From contig JAFRXD010000090.1 in NCBI GenBank assembly GCA_017441605.1, positions 1 to 64,000 of the forward strand: 64,000 nucleotides of DNA, in the 5' to 3' direction. The position numbers and the translations under genes are program-made. The notes under the pieces were generated by a model, which was not told where the DNA came from, did not search any database, and saw nothing but the letters and a program-made list of their open reading frames with translations. The DNA comes from Thermoguttaceae bacterium (GTDB lineage Bacteria; Planctomycetota; Planctomycetia; Pirellulales; Thermoguttaceae). The stretch's first letter is position 1, and every line of letters begins with the position of its first letter. Of this stretch, positions 52,101 through 58,972 are shown in pieces.

Positions 52101-53081
52101 GTCGAGCTCGATCGCTCCGCTCCAGAGGTCCCGAACTGGCCGTTCGACGCCGAGAAAGCCCTCGAAATGCAGGGCGGCGCTAGAGCCGCCAACGCCGCCG
52201 GCGAAAAGGGCGAGGCGTTCGGCGTAACGATCCGCGACGAGCTGACCGCGCGCGTGACCCTCTCGGAGGACGTCTCGTTCGATATGGTCAAAATCCCGAC
52301 CGGACAGTTCGTTATGGGCGACGAGAAAGGGTTCGAGGACGAGCTCCCGCGCTCGCCCACGAGCGTCGACAAACCGTTCTGGATGGCGACGACCGAGACG
52401 ACCAACGCGATGTTCGCCCTCTACGACGCGTCCCACGACAGCCGCTTTATCGACCAGTGGTGGAAAGACCACGTGTTGCCCGGCTATCCCGCGAACCTCC
52501 CGAACCAGCCGGTCATTCGCGTGAGCTGGAAGGAAGCGACCGACTTCTGCGCTTGGCTCTCCGAAAAGACCGGCAAGAAGTTCCGGCTCCCGACCGAGGC
52601 GGAATGGGAATGGGCGGCGCGCGCCGGCTCCGACAAGCCGATGTGGTACGGCGAGTTGGACGAGAATTTCGCGAAGTTCGAGAACCTTTCCGACGACCAA
52701 ACGATCAAATTCGTCGTGCAGGGCGTCAACCCGCAGCCGATCGCGAATCCCCCCGAGTGGCGCTCGTTTTTCCCGCGCGCCAACGGCGTCGACGACGGCA
52801 ATATGATCGAGACGAGCGTCGGGTCGTATCAAGCGAATCCGTGGGGGTTGCGCGATATGCTCGGAAACGTCGCCGAATGGACCGCGTCCGACTATAAGCC
52901 TTACCCCTACAAGGCGGACGACGGGCGCAACGACGGCGACCTCGCGACCAAGAAAGTGGCGCGCGGCGGTTCCTGGCGCGATCGCCCGAAGTGGGCGCGA
53001 TGCGGCCTGCGGCGAGACTACGAGTCGTGGCAGCGCGTCTTTAACGTCGGATTCCGCGTCGTTTGCGACGATCTCGACTAA
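49146..53081 (+). CDS. exported fusion: HZS-alpha-like propeller, two c-type haem sites, SUMF1 domain
   Basis: The ATG at 49146 has AAAGGGA upstream and opens a signal peptide (cleavage near GACYSA; LGAC could also be a lipobox); length 1311. About 30-215 is a galactose-binding/F5-8C-like sheet (SRLVYYLGKARSISAIRIFSG). About 350-780 resembles the middle domain of hydrazine synthase alpha subunit with Tolb-like blades (NDWNPTILPNGRIMYLRWEY, YPKAIPGQSSKFVGIVSGHH). Haem sites CIGCH and CVGCH lie at about 783 and 833. About 1035-1311 is a SUMF1/FGE-like domain (PTGQFVMGDE, RLPTEAEWEWAARAG, GNVAEW, ARGGSWRDRPKWARC) that lacks the paired copper-binding cysteines. This architecture is found in Planctomycetes; the activity is unknown. 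Transcription ends at a strong terminator. Confidence 0.8.
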   Translation: MKKLITLVAIAAAISTLGACYSAEVKTTNKHWDGGAYADVTAEIGAFADLNLLEFPGAKRVVASEIEGPDMLTDGNAGAYGGAGRVATNGAPSRLVYYLGKARSISAIRIFSGNIDTRGNQDFEVRLANNAANPGKEPKFPEAPTFTSGDKVIGENAGAYMTAYESSEGGLLGQEFDWIEFKFWRTYPAKAGEPAKDKSPANSWGSMLEVQVLGDPNDPSLFDSKEERDAWLAKAAARRLKAELDKLGPDVAYSFEHLDSLKLAIDSMLENYSDEIGEVDWLERYDSFVERIKKTDLTLDETVALAKEFDAFRREVLLSHPILSDFDQILLRKTKNPALEANWMSSASRGKGQYDDALVFLDKNDLAAPLKEVAKGRKGSFIGDISLHWDADKCLVTSLADNNTWQVFECDLESGDLTQVTPDMGGDVDNVEGCYVPDGSTIFISSASMMGIPCIGGAGLVGNIYRVEEDGKTVRQLTFEQDNDWNPTILPNGRIMYLRWEYVDIPHYYSRYVFTMNPDGTNQVEHYGSGSFWPNSTFYPKAIPGQSSKFVGIVSGHHGVAREGELVIFDPSKGRQETKGVVQRIPGRDNPPANVTVDQLVDGSWPKFLFPYPLDDDHFLVSCRMNPSEPWSIYLVDTFDNMLRLRTEEGYHLLEPFAVVEREEPATLQDRTVEGEKTANVFITDVYFGQGLPNVPKGTVKKLRVFAVGYGYRGIGGHDAFGLESCWDARRILGEAPVFEDGSASFKIPANTPVVVQPLDENGAAVQTMRSWFVGMPGENESCIGCHETQNDVSPTTTTIARNTPPVDLTGFYGPERPFSFEGEVQPVLDKFCVGCHDGSKPGRPNFADTSRGPQNFSQSYHALHGYVRRPGPESDIHVFQPMEYHASTSELIQMLQKGHHNVKLDDEAWRRLYCWIDLNVPYFGSWTEVNEAGRERGSASIKNVAKRHVELKSMYADNDLDFEADAYYFDEAKKNRPEFVKPEKVELDRSAPEVPNWPFDAEKALEMQGGARAANAAGEKGEAFGVTIRDELTARVTLSEDVSFDMVKIPTGQFVMGDEKGFEDELPRSPTSVDKPFWMATTETTNAMFALYDASHDSRFIDQWWKDHVLPGYPANLPNQPVIRVSWKEATDFCAWLSEKTGKKFRLPTEAEWEWAARAGSDKPMWYGELDENFAKFENLSDDQTIKFVVQGVNPQPIANPPEWRSFFPRANGVDDGNMIETSVGSYQANPWGLRDMLGNVAEWTASDYKPYPYKADDGRNDGDLATKKVARGGSWRDRPKWARCGLRRDYESWQRVFNVGFRVVCDDLD

Positions 53082-53093
53082 ACCGAGTTTCAA

Positions 53094-53140
53094 GCGGCGC
53101 GCTCGAGCGATTCGCGGCTCGAGCGCGCCGCGTTTTTTTT
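53094..53140 (+). terminator. very strong intrinsic terminator
   Basis: A perfect 15-base stem (GCGGCGCGCTCGAGC and complement) with an 8-base loop, followed by G and eight Ts. Confidence 0.92.
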
Positions 53141-53163
53141 GGAAACAGAAAGATTAGAGACAA

Positions 53164-54525
53164 ATGAAAACGTATCTAACGCGGCGCGACTTCCTCCGAG
53201 GCGCGGCGCTCGTTTCGATTTCCGCCGCGATTCCGCGATTCGGCTCCGTCGCGCGCGCGCAAGACGCGCCCGTTAAGCGCTGGTACAAAGGCAACTTGCA
53301 CATGCACAACCAGTGGTCGGACGGCGAGGTCTTTCCCGAGCAAGCGGTCGCTTGGTACAAGGACCGAGGCTGGGACTTCATCTGCCCGTCGGACCACAAC
53401 GACTTCCAGTCGCTCGACTTGCGCTTTACCTCGTTCGGCTCCCGTCCCCAAATGACCGACGAGATGGTCGCGGCGTTCGAGGGCGAGACCTCCCTCTGGA
53501 AGCCGATCAAATGCGACGCGGTCTCCAATAAGCTGGAGCAAAAGTTCGTCGACGACGCGATCGCTCAACTCGGTTCCGAAAACGTTAAGATCAAAGAAGT
53601 CGGCGGGATGACGTTCGTGAGAATGACGCCCTTCGACGAGCTGGTCGAAAAGTTCGTCGAGCCGGACAAGTTCCTAATGATCCCCGGCTACGAGCACACG
53701 GGCAGTTGCGTCGACGGTCGCGCGGTTCATATGAACTTCATCGGCGTCCGCGATCATTTCGGGTACAATAAGAAGATCGAGGAGCCGATCGACCAGCTTC
53801 GCGAGACGTTCGCGAAGGGAAAAGAGCGCTTCGGCGACGTCCCGTATCTCTTTACCGCGAACCATCCTCTGTGGCGGTTCTACGACGTTAACCCGAGCGC
53901 GCTCATGGGGAACCCCGCGATTCGCGTCTTCGAGCTAATCAACAACGGAATCCACAAAGACTTCCAGCGACGAATGGATCTCTGGGAACCGGAAAAATTC
54001 TGGGACGTCGTCAACGCCTGGCGCGCGACCAACGACCAACCCCTCCTCCTCGGCATGGGCTCCGACGACCGCCACGTCTACACTGGCGACTCGAAGGGCT
54101 GGACGAAAGTCCGCGCCTCGAAACTCGAATGGACCGAGCTACTAACGGCGATCAACGAAGGGGATATGTATCCGTCCAACGGCCTCGATTTCGAGGACGT
54201 CTCCTTCGACGGCAAGACCTTGGCGGTCAAGATCGACGTCAAGGACGACGGGCGCTACAAGATCGACTTCGTCGGCACAAAGAAAGGCTACGACCCGACT
54301 TGCAAGATCGTCCAAGTCGAAAAGAGCGAGACGACCCCGGAGCGAAAAGTCGAGGCGTACTCCGACGAAATCGGCGTCGTTCTCGAGTCGGTCGAAGGAA
54401 CCGAGGCGAGCTATACCCTCAAGTCCGACGACCTCTACGTTCGCGCGAAAATCTACCGCGCCGACGACGATCCCGCCCTCAAGTGGAAAACCAAGCCCGC
54501 CGCCTGGACTCAGCCTTGGCGGTAA
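53164..54525 (+). CDS. exported PHP-domain metal-dependent phosphoesterase-like protein
   Basis: A 453-residue protein with a Tat-type signal (TRRDFLRGAALVSISAA, residues 6-22). The PHP fold follows with its metal ligands visible: GNLHMHNQWSDGE near 44-56, CPSDHND, MIPGYEHTG, FTANHPLW and GSDDRHVYTGDSKGW. The last 100 residues form a beta-sandwich. Exported PHP proteins of this plan are found in Planctomycetes and Bacteroidota, often in carbohydrate or phosphate loci. Export through Tat implies folding with metal in the cytoplasm. No Shine-Dalgarno is obvious (GAGACAAATG), and a strong terminator separates it from the fusion gene upstream. Confidence 0.82.
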   Translation: MKTYLTRRDFLRGAALVSISAAIPRFGSVARAQDAPVKRWYKGNLHMHNQWSDGEVFPEQAVAWYKDRGWDFICPSDHNDFQSLDLRFTSFGSRPQMTDEMVAAFEGETSLWKPIKCDAVSNKLEQKFVDDAIAQLGSENVKIKEVGGMTFVRMTPFDELVEKFVEPDKFLMIPGYEHTGSCVDGRAVHMNFIGVRDHFGYNKKIEEPIDQLRETFAKGKERFGDVPYLFTANHPLWRFYDVNPSALMGNPAIRVFELINNGIHKDFQRRMDLWEPEKFWDVVNAWRATNDQPLLLGMGSDDRHVYTGDSKGWTKVRASKLEWTELLTAINEGDMYPSNGLDFEDVSFDGKTLAVKIDVKDDGRYKIDFVGTKKGYDPTCKIVQVEKSETTPERKVEAYSDEIGVVLESVEGTEASYTLKSDDLYVRAKIYRADDDPALKWKTKPAAWTQPWR

Positions 54526-54548
54526 GCCTCTCGCGGCTTGATTAACGC

Positions 54549-54587
54549 GCTCGCCGATCGCCCCGCGGGGAGGTCGGCGAGCTTTTT
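54549..54587 (+). terminator. intrinsic terminator after the PHP gene
   Basis: GCTCGCCGA and TCGGCGAGC form a 9-base stem with an internal CCCCGCGGGG element in the loop, followed by five Ts. Confidence 0.85.
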
Positions 54588-54708
54588 AATTGGGCAATTC
54601 GCTTAATATCGCCGGTTAAGCAATCTTTTCATTTCGCGATTCGGCGAAACGTTTCGACAAGAAACCCAATCCCCGCTCCGCTCCTCGTTCTCCCTTCCCC
54701 GACAAGCC

Positions 54709-54736
54709 TTGAATCTCTCGCCCGATCGGCTATAAT
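54709..54736 (+). promoter_or_regulatory. promoter of pyrE
   Basis: TTGAAT (54709-54714), a 16-base spacer and TATAAT (54731-54736), 66 bases upstream of pyrE. Confidence 0.6.
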
Positions 54737-54801
54737 ATCGGAGAACGATTCGGCGCTTGGGCCGAATCGCTCGACAACCCCGAGAAAATGAGGCGAGAGC
54801 A

Positions 54802-55362
54802 ATGTACGATAAAGAGGAATTGAAGGCGCTCGTTCGCGAGCGATCCCTGAAATTTGGGGATTTCGTTTTGGCGTCGGGCAAGAAGGCGAAATACTACCTC
54901 GACGGGAAGATGACCACGCTCGACTCTCGCGGCGCGACGCTCGTCGGCGAGGGGATTCTCGATCTGCTTCAAGGGGACGACAATTTCCCGAGCGCCGTCG
55001 GGGGCATGTCGATCGGGGCGGACCCGATCTGCGCGGCGGTTCTGACGATCGCCGGGGTTCGGGGAATCGACCTCAAGGGGTTCCTCGTGCGCAAGGAAAG
55101 CAAAGGCCACGGAACGAACAAATTCGTCGAGGGACCGGTCAAGGCCGGGGACCGCGTCGTCGTCGTCGAGGACGTCGTCACGACCGGGGGCAGCTCGCTC
55201 AAGGCGATCGACCGGCTCGAGGAGGCGGGAATCAAAGTCGACGGCGTGATCGCGATTATCGACCGCATGGAAGGTGGCGCCCAAGCGTTCGAGGAGCGAG
55301 GATACTCCTTCCGATCCCTCCTGAAAATCACCGATTTCGGAATCGATCCCCCCCAAGACTAA
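54802..55362 (+). CDS. pyrE: orotate phosphoribosyltransferase
   Basis: Converts orotate and PRPP to orotidine 5'-phosphate in pyrimidine synthesis. ATG 54802 gives 186 residues and starts the family sequence YDKEELKALVRERSLKFGDF; an upstream in-frame Met at 54757 is part of the leader. Visible signatures are LASGKKAKYYLDGKMTTLD, GGMSIGADPICAAV, VRKESKGHGTNKF (the catalytic flexible loop) and the PRPP motif VVVVEDVVTTGGSS. It is followed 12 bases later by an exported TIM-barrel gene, an unusual partner, which may simply be read from the same promoter. Confidence 0.93.
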   Translation: MYDKEELKALVRERSLKFGDFVLASGKKAKYYLDGKMTTLDSRGATLVGEGILDLLQGDDNFPSAVGGMSIGADPICAAVLTIAGVRGIDLKGFLVRKESKGHGTNKFVEGPVKAGDRVVVVEDVVTTGGSSLKAIDRLEEAGIKVDGVIAIIDRMEGGAQAFEERGYSFRSLLKITDFGIDPPQD

Positions 55363-55374
55363 AAGGAGTCCCCC

Positions 55375-56226
55375 ATGAATCTTTCCAGACGCTCTTTCTT
55401 TACCGCGGCCGGCGCGGCGACCGCCTCGCTCGCCCTCAACGACGGCGCGAAGCTCCTCGCGCAAGACGTCCCGAGCGCTCGCGAGCCGAAGTTCGAGCTC
55501 GGCCTCGCGTCCTACTCGTTCCGGAAATTCGACGTCGATCAAACGATCGCTTGGTGCAAAAAAGCCGAGATTAAGAAGATTTCCCTGAAGGATTTCCACT
55601 TGGCGCTCAAATCGTCCGACGAGGAATGCGCCGCGATGGCGAAGAAATTCCAAGACGCCGGGATGGAAGTCTACAGCTGCGGCGTCGTCTATATGAGCAA
55701 AGAGGCCGATATCGACAACGCGTTCCGCTACGCCAAGGCGCTCGGGTGCGTCTCGATCGTCGGCGTCCCCGAATGGGATCTGCTGCCCTACGCCGAGAAG
55801 AAGGTCAAGGAGACCGGGATTCTCCTCGCGATCCACAACCACGGCCCGGAGGACAAGCGCTATCCGACCGCGAAGTCGGTCTGGGAGCGCGTTAAAGATA
55901 TGGATCCGGGCGTCGGAATCGCCCTCGACACGGGGCACGCGATTCGCGCCGGCGAGGATCCGATCCAAGCGGTTCGCGACTACAGTTCTCGAATTTTCGA
56001 TTTCCACGTCAAGGACATGACCGAGTGGAAACCGTCGGGTCGCGGGGTGATCTGCGGGCGCGGGTCGATGGATCTGCTCGGGCTGATGCGCGCGCTGATC
56101 GAGGTCGGGTACGACCGAGTCGCGCCGTTCGAGTACGAAATCGACGAAAACGACCCCTTCCCCGGGTTTATGGAATCGCTCGGTTACGTCAGAGGGCTCT
56201 TGGCCGCGATTCGCGCCGGAGTCTAA
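55375..56226 (+). CDS. exported sugar phosphate isomerase/epimerase-like TIM-barrel protein
   Basis: A 283-residue protein with a twin-arginine signal (SRRSFFTAAGAATASLAL, residues 4-21) and an AAAGGAG Shine-Dalgarno. The mature part is a xylose-isomerase-like (AP endonuclease 2) barrel: LGLASYSFRKFDVD, HNHGPEDKRYP, IALDTGHAIRAGEDP, FDFHVKDMTEW and PFEYEIDENDP, which supply the Glu/Asp/His/Glu metal ligands in the expected order. Planctomycetes export many of these; the sugar substrate is not readable. It follows pyrE by 12 bases and precedes the M50 protease gene by 36. Confidence 0.85.
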   Translation: MNLSRRSFFTAAGAATASLALNDGAKLLAQDVPSAREPKFELGLASYSFRKFDVDQTIAWCKKAEIKKISLKDFHLALKSSDEECAAMAKKFQDAGMEVYSCGVVYMSKEADIDNAFRYAKALGCVSIVGVPEWDLLPYAEKKVKETGILLAIHNHGPEDKRYPTAKSVWERVKDMDPGVGIALDTGHAIRAGEDPIQAVRDYSSRIFDFHVKDMTEWKPSGRGVICGRGSMDLLGLMRALIEVGYDRVAPFEYEIDENDPFPGFMESLGYVRGLLAAIRAGV

Positions 56227-56262
56227 ACCCCGTCGTTTTAATATTTTCAGCGCGAGATCCTT

Positions 56263-57036
56263 ATGGACCTGTCGAAATTCGATTGGAAATTTACGCTCTT
56301 CGGAACGCCCGTTCGCGTGATGGCGACGTTCTGGATTATCTGCGTTTTCTTCTCGCCTTTTATGAGCGGACACGAGGGTCCGTGGCTCTTCGGGCTGCTC
56401 GGATGGTCGGTCGCGACGCTGATCTCGTTCCTAACCCACGAGTTCGGCCACGCCTTCGCCATGCGCGCGGTCTACGGAGGGCGACCGACGATCGACTTGG
56501 GAATTGGGCGATCCGCGAGCGGAGTTCCCGTCTTCGGAGGAGTAACGACCTCCTACGCGACCTCGAACGACCCCCTCAAACGCGCCTTTACCGCCGCCTC
56601 GGGACCCGCCCTGGAAATCGCGATCGTCTTCCTCGGGATCGCGCTGATGGCGCTTCTCGGGCTTCGGTTCGAGGGGAGTCTTACTTTCGGAATCGTGCCG
56701 TATCTCAGTCTCGATCCCAAATCGCTCGCGTTTTTACGATCGCCCGCGCTCCTTTTTTTTGTCTACTATCTGATCGAGGGATTCGTTTGGATCGGATTGG
56801 TTTGGGGAATCCTGAACTTGATCCCGATCTTTCCGTTCGACGGGGGGCAAATTCTCCTGTCGCTCTTATCGCGGGCAATGGGGCGGCGCGGAACGCGTTT
56901 GGCCCTCGGGATTTCGATCGCGCTCGCGGGGGGGCTCGGGATCCTCTCGTTTAAGGCTCGAGCCTACTTTATGGCGTTTTTCCTCATCTTTTCGGCGTAT
57001 CAAAACTATCGTTTGCTCACAAGTCGCGGCTACTGA
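56263..57036 (+). CDS. site-2-protease-like M50 metallopeptidase
   Basis: A 257-residue membrane protein with about six helices. The zinc-binding HEFGH (HExxH) lies at about residues 66-70 and the third ligand region NLIPIFPFDGGQ (NPDG type) near 186-197. Both are in hydrophobic helices, so cleavage would take place within the membrane. It is a minimal family member without PDZ or CBS domains. Substrate candidates such as anti-sigma factors are not encoded beside it. It is followed 10 bases later by the antiporter gene. Confidence 0.87.
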   Translation: MDLSKFDWKFTLFGTPVRVMATFWIICVFFSPFMSGHEGPWLFGLLGWSVATLISFLTHEFGHAFAMRAVYGGRPTIDLGIGRSASGVPVFGGVTTSYATSNDPLKRAFTAASGPALEIAIVFLGIALMALLGLRFEGSLTFGIVPYLSLDPKSLAFLRSPALLFFVYYLIEGFVWIGLVWGILNLIPIFPFDGGQILLSLLSRAMGRRGTRLALGISIALAGGLGILSFKARAYFMAFFLIFSAYQNYRLLTSRGY

Positions 57037-57046
57037 AAGGAATTTT

Positions 57047-58948
57047 ATGCTGGGACAAGTCTTCCTCGTCGGCGTTACGATCATTTTGCTCTCCGGTTTT
57101 CTCGCCGGGTGTATTTGCAAGCGATTTAAAATTTCCCCGTTGATCGGGTACCTGCTCGTCGGGGCCTTGATCGGACCCGGAGGCCTCGACTTGCTCGGAG
57201 CGAATAAAGTCCAAGAGCAAATCGCGTTGCAAGAGCGAGTGGAACACGCGTTCGAGTCCGCCGAAAAAGCGGTCGAGTCCGTCGAAGAAGAGCTCGAGTC
57301 CGCCGAACGGCTCTTCGAGCGCGAGAGCGAGAAAGACGCGGCCCCCAAAGGCGAAAAAAGAACCGCCATTGAAAAAGAAATGGAGGAACGACAAGAGTTT
57401 ATCGACGCGAGCGAAGGCGCCGAGAAGGTCTTGGAAGGCGTTACCGAATTCGGCGTTCTGCTACTGCTTTTCGCCATCGGAATCGAGTTCACCTTCGACA
57501 AATTAACCGCCACCGCAAAATACATGTTCCTCGGCGGAATATTGCAAATGGGGCTCACGATCGGCCTGACTATCGTCGTCTGCAATGTCTGCAATGGAAT
57601 TGGCTGGGTCGGAGGCCTGGCCCTCGGAAGCGTCGCGGCCCTCAGCTCCACGGCGCTCGTCTATAAAAGCCTCGAGGACGCGGGGCTGGCGGACTCCAAG
57701 CGCGCCCAGGCCACGCTCGGGCTTCTCATCTTCCAAGATATCGCGCTCGTTCCGCTACTGCTAATCCTGCCGCGCGTTCTCGGAATCGAGGCGGACGAGT
57801 CCGGGCTTTGGATCTCGAATCCCTGGATCGACATGACGATCAAATCGGCGCTTTTCTGCGGGATCGTTATCGCGTTAAAGATCGCAAATATGCGGCTTAT
57901 CGTTCCTTGGCTCGCAAAGTTGCAAACGAACGACATGGTCGTTTTGTACGCGATTATCGTCCTGCTCGGTATGTGCGTCGTCGCGTTTTCCTTGGGGCTG
58001 ACCCCCGCGCTCGGCGCCCTCGCCGCCGGCGTCGCCCTCGGCGAAAACCGACTGACTCATCAGATCGACGCCCTCGTTATGCCCTTCCGCGAGGCGTTTT
58101 CCGCGATGTTCTTTATCTCGCTCGGAATGTTGACCGACTTCTCCTACGTCTTTGGTCATCCGATCGTCTGCGTCGTCGCCCTCGTCGGCGCCGTCGCCTT
58201 CAAGGCCCTTTGCGCCTCTCTCGCCCTTAGGGTCTGCGGCATGGACTCCCGAGGCGCCCTCGCCTTCGGAACGAGTATCGCCCAAATCGGAGAGCTCGCG
58301 TTTATGATTCTTACCCTCGCGCGAACCGCCGGCGCGATCGAAGAGGACGTGTACGACACGATGCTCTTCGTCTCCGTCGCGTCCCTCGTGATCACGCCGA
58401 ACATGGTCAAAATCGCGACGACAAAATTCGGAATGAAGCCGGAGGTCGTCGAAACGAAGTCGGAAGTCGACTCCCTCTCCCCGGAACTTCGCGAAAAAAT
58501 CGCGAAAGCGACCGGGCACGCCGTCGTCATCGGCGCGGGGCACATCGGCAAACGCGTCGCCGACGAGCTGATCTCCCTCGGCGCGAACGTCTGCCTCGTC
58601 GACTTTAACCCGGTCAATTTGCACCCCTTCAACCAGAACGGAATCCCGACCGTTACCGGGGACGGCGCGGATCAAAACGTCTTGCGCTCCGCGGGTATCT
58701 TCCAGGCCGACGTCCTGTTCGTCACCGTCCCGATCGACGATCTGGCCCTCAACGTGGTCAAGGCGGCGCGCAATATGTGCCCGACCCTCCCGATCGCGGC
58801 TCGAGCCCGATATAGCCTGAACGCGCCCCTGCTTAAACGCGCCGGGGCGAACCAAGTCTTTTGCGAGGAAGAGCGCATCGCGGACCAATTGGTCGAGCTC
58901 TTGGAAGAGTACGCCGCCCGATACGGCGCCAAGGCCGCCCAAATCTAA
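57047..58948 (+). CDS. CPA2 cation:proton antiporter with RCK domain and coiled-coil insertion
   Basis: A 633-residue KefB/KefC-type monovalent cation:proton antiporter. The first helices (residues 5-50) carry the family SPLIGYLLVGALIGP. A highly charged segment of about 70 residues (57-130, Glu/Ala-rich with heptad-like spacing) then interrupts the transmembrane domain before GVLLLLFAIGIEFTF resumes it. Further helices include ALSSTALVYKSLED, LLIFQDIALVPLLLIL and GALAAGVALGE. From about 483 a TrkA-N/RCK Rossmann domain follows (VVIGAGHIGKRVADELISLGANVCLVD), which binds NAD(H) or nucleotides as a gate. The Shine-Dalgarno AAAGGAA is good. Without the insertion the length would match ordinary family members. 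Confidence 0.87.
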   Translation: MLGQVFLVGVTIILLSGFLAGCICKRFKISPLIGYLLVGALIGPGGLDLLGANKVQEQIALQERVEHAFESAEKAVESVEEELESAERLFERESEKDAAPKGEKRTAIEKEMEERQEFIDASEGAEKVLEGVTEFGVLLLLFAIGIEFTFDKLTATAKYMFLGGILQMGLTIGLTIVVCNVCNGIGWVGGLALGSVAALSSTALVYKSLEDAGLADSKRAQATLGLLIFQDIALVPLLLILPRVLGIEADESGLWISNPWIDMTIKSALFCGIVIALKIANMRLIVPWLAKLQTNDMVVLYAIIVLLGMCVVAFSLGLTPALGALAAGVALGENRLTHQIDALVMPFREAFSAMFFISLGMLTDFSYVFGHPIVCVVALVGAVAFKALCASLALRVCGMDSRGALAFGTSIAQIGELAFMILTLARTAGAIEEDVYDTMLFVSVASLVITPNMVKIATTKFGMKPEVVETKSEVDSLSPELREKIAKATGHAVVIGAGHIGKRVADELISLGANVCLVDFNPVNLHPFNQNGIPTVTGDGADQNVLRSAGIFQADVLFVTVPIDDLALNVVKAARNMCPTLPIAARARYSLNAPLLKRAGANQVFCEEERIADQLVELLEEYAARYGAKAAQI

Positions 58949-58972
58949 CCCGCGTTTGAATCGGAGGTTGCG

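Noticed and set aside
49146..53081. Anammox hydrazine synthase
   Set aside because: Only a resemblance to the middle domain plus haem motifs; no beta/gamma subunit-like genes and a SUMF1 domain instead.
51570..53093. Minus-strand frame of 507 codons opposite the fusion gene
   Set aside because: Shadow of the haem/SUMF1 part; no family motif and no ribosome site.
54730..56373. Minus-strand frame of 547 codons opposite pyrE and the isomerase-like gene
   Set aside because: Spans two clear plus-strand genes and their promoter; composition typical of antisense.
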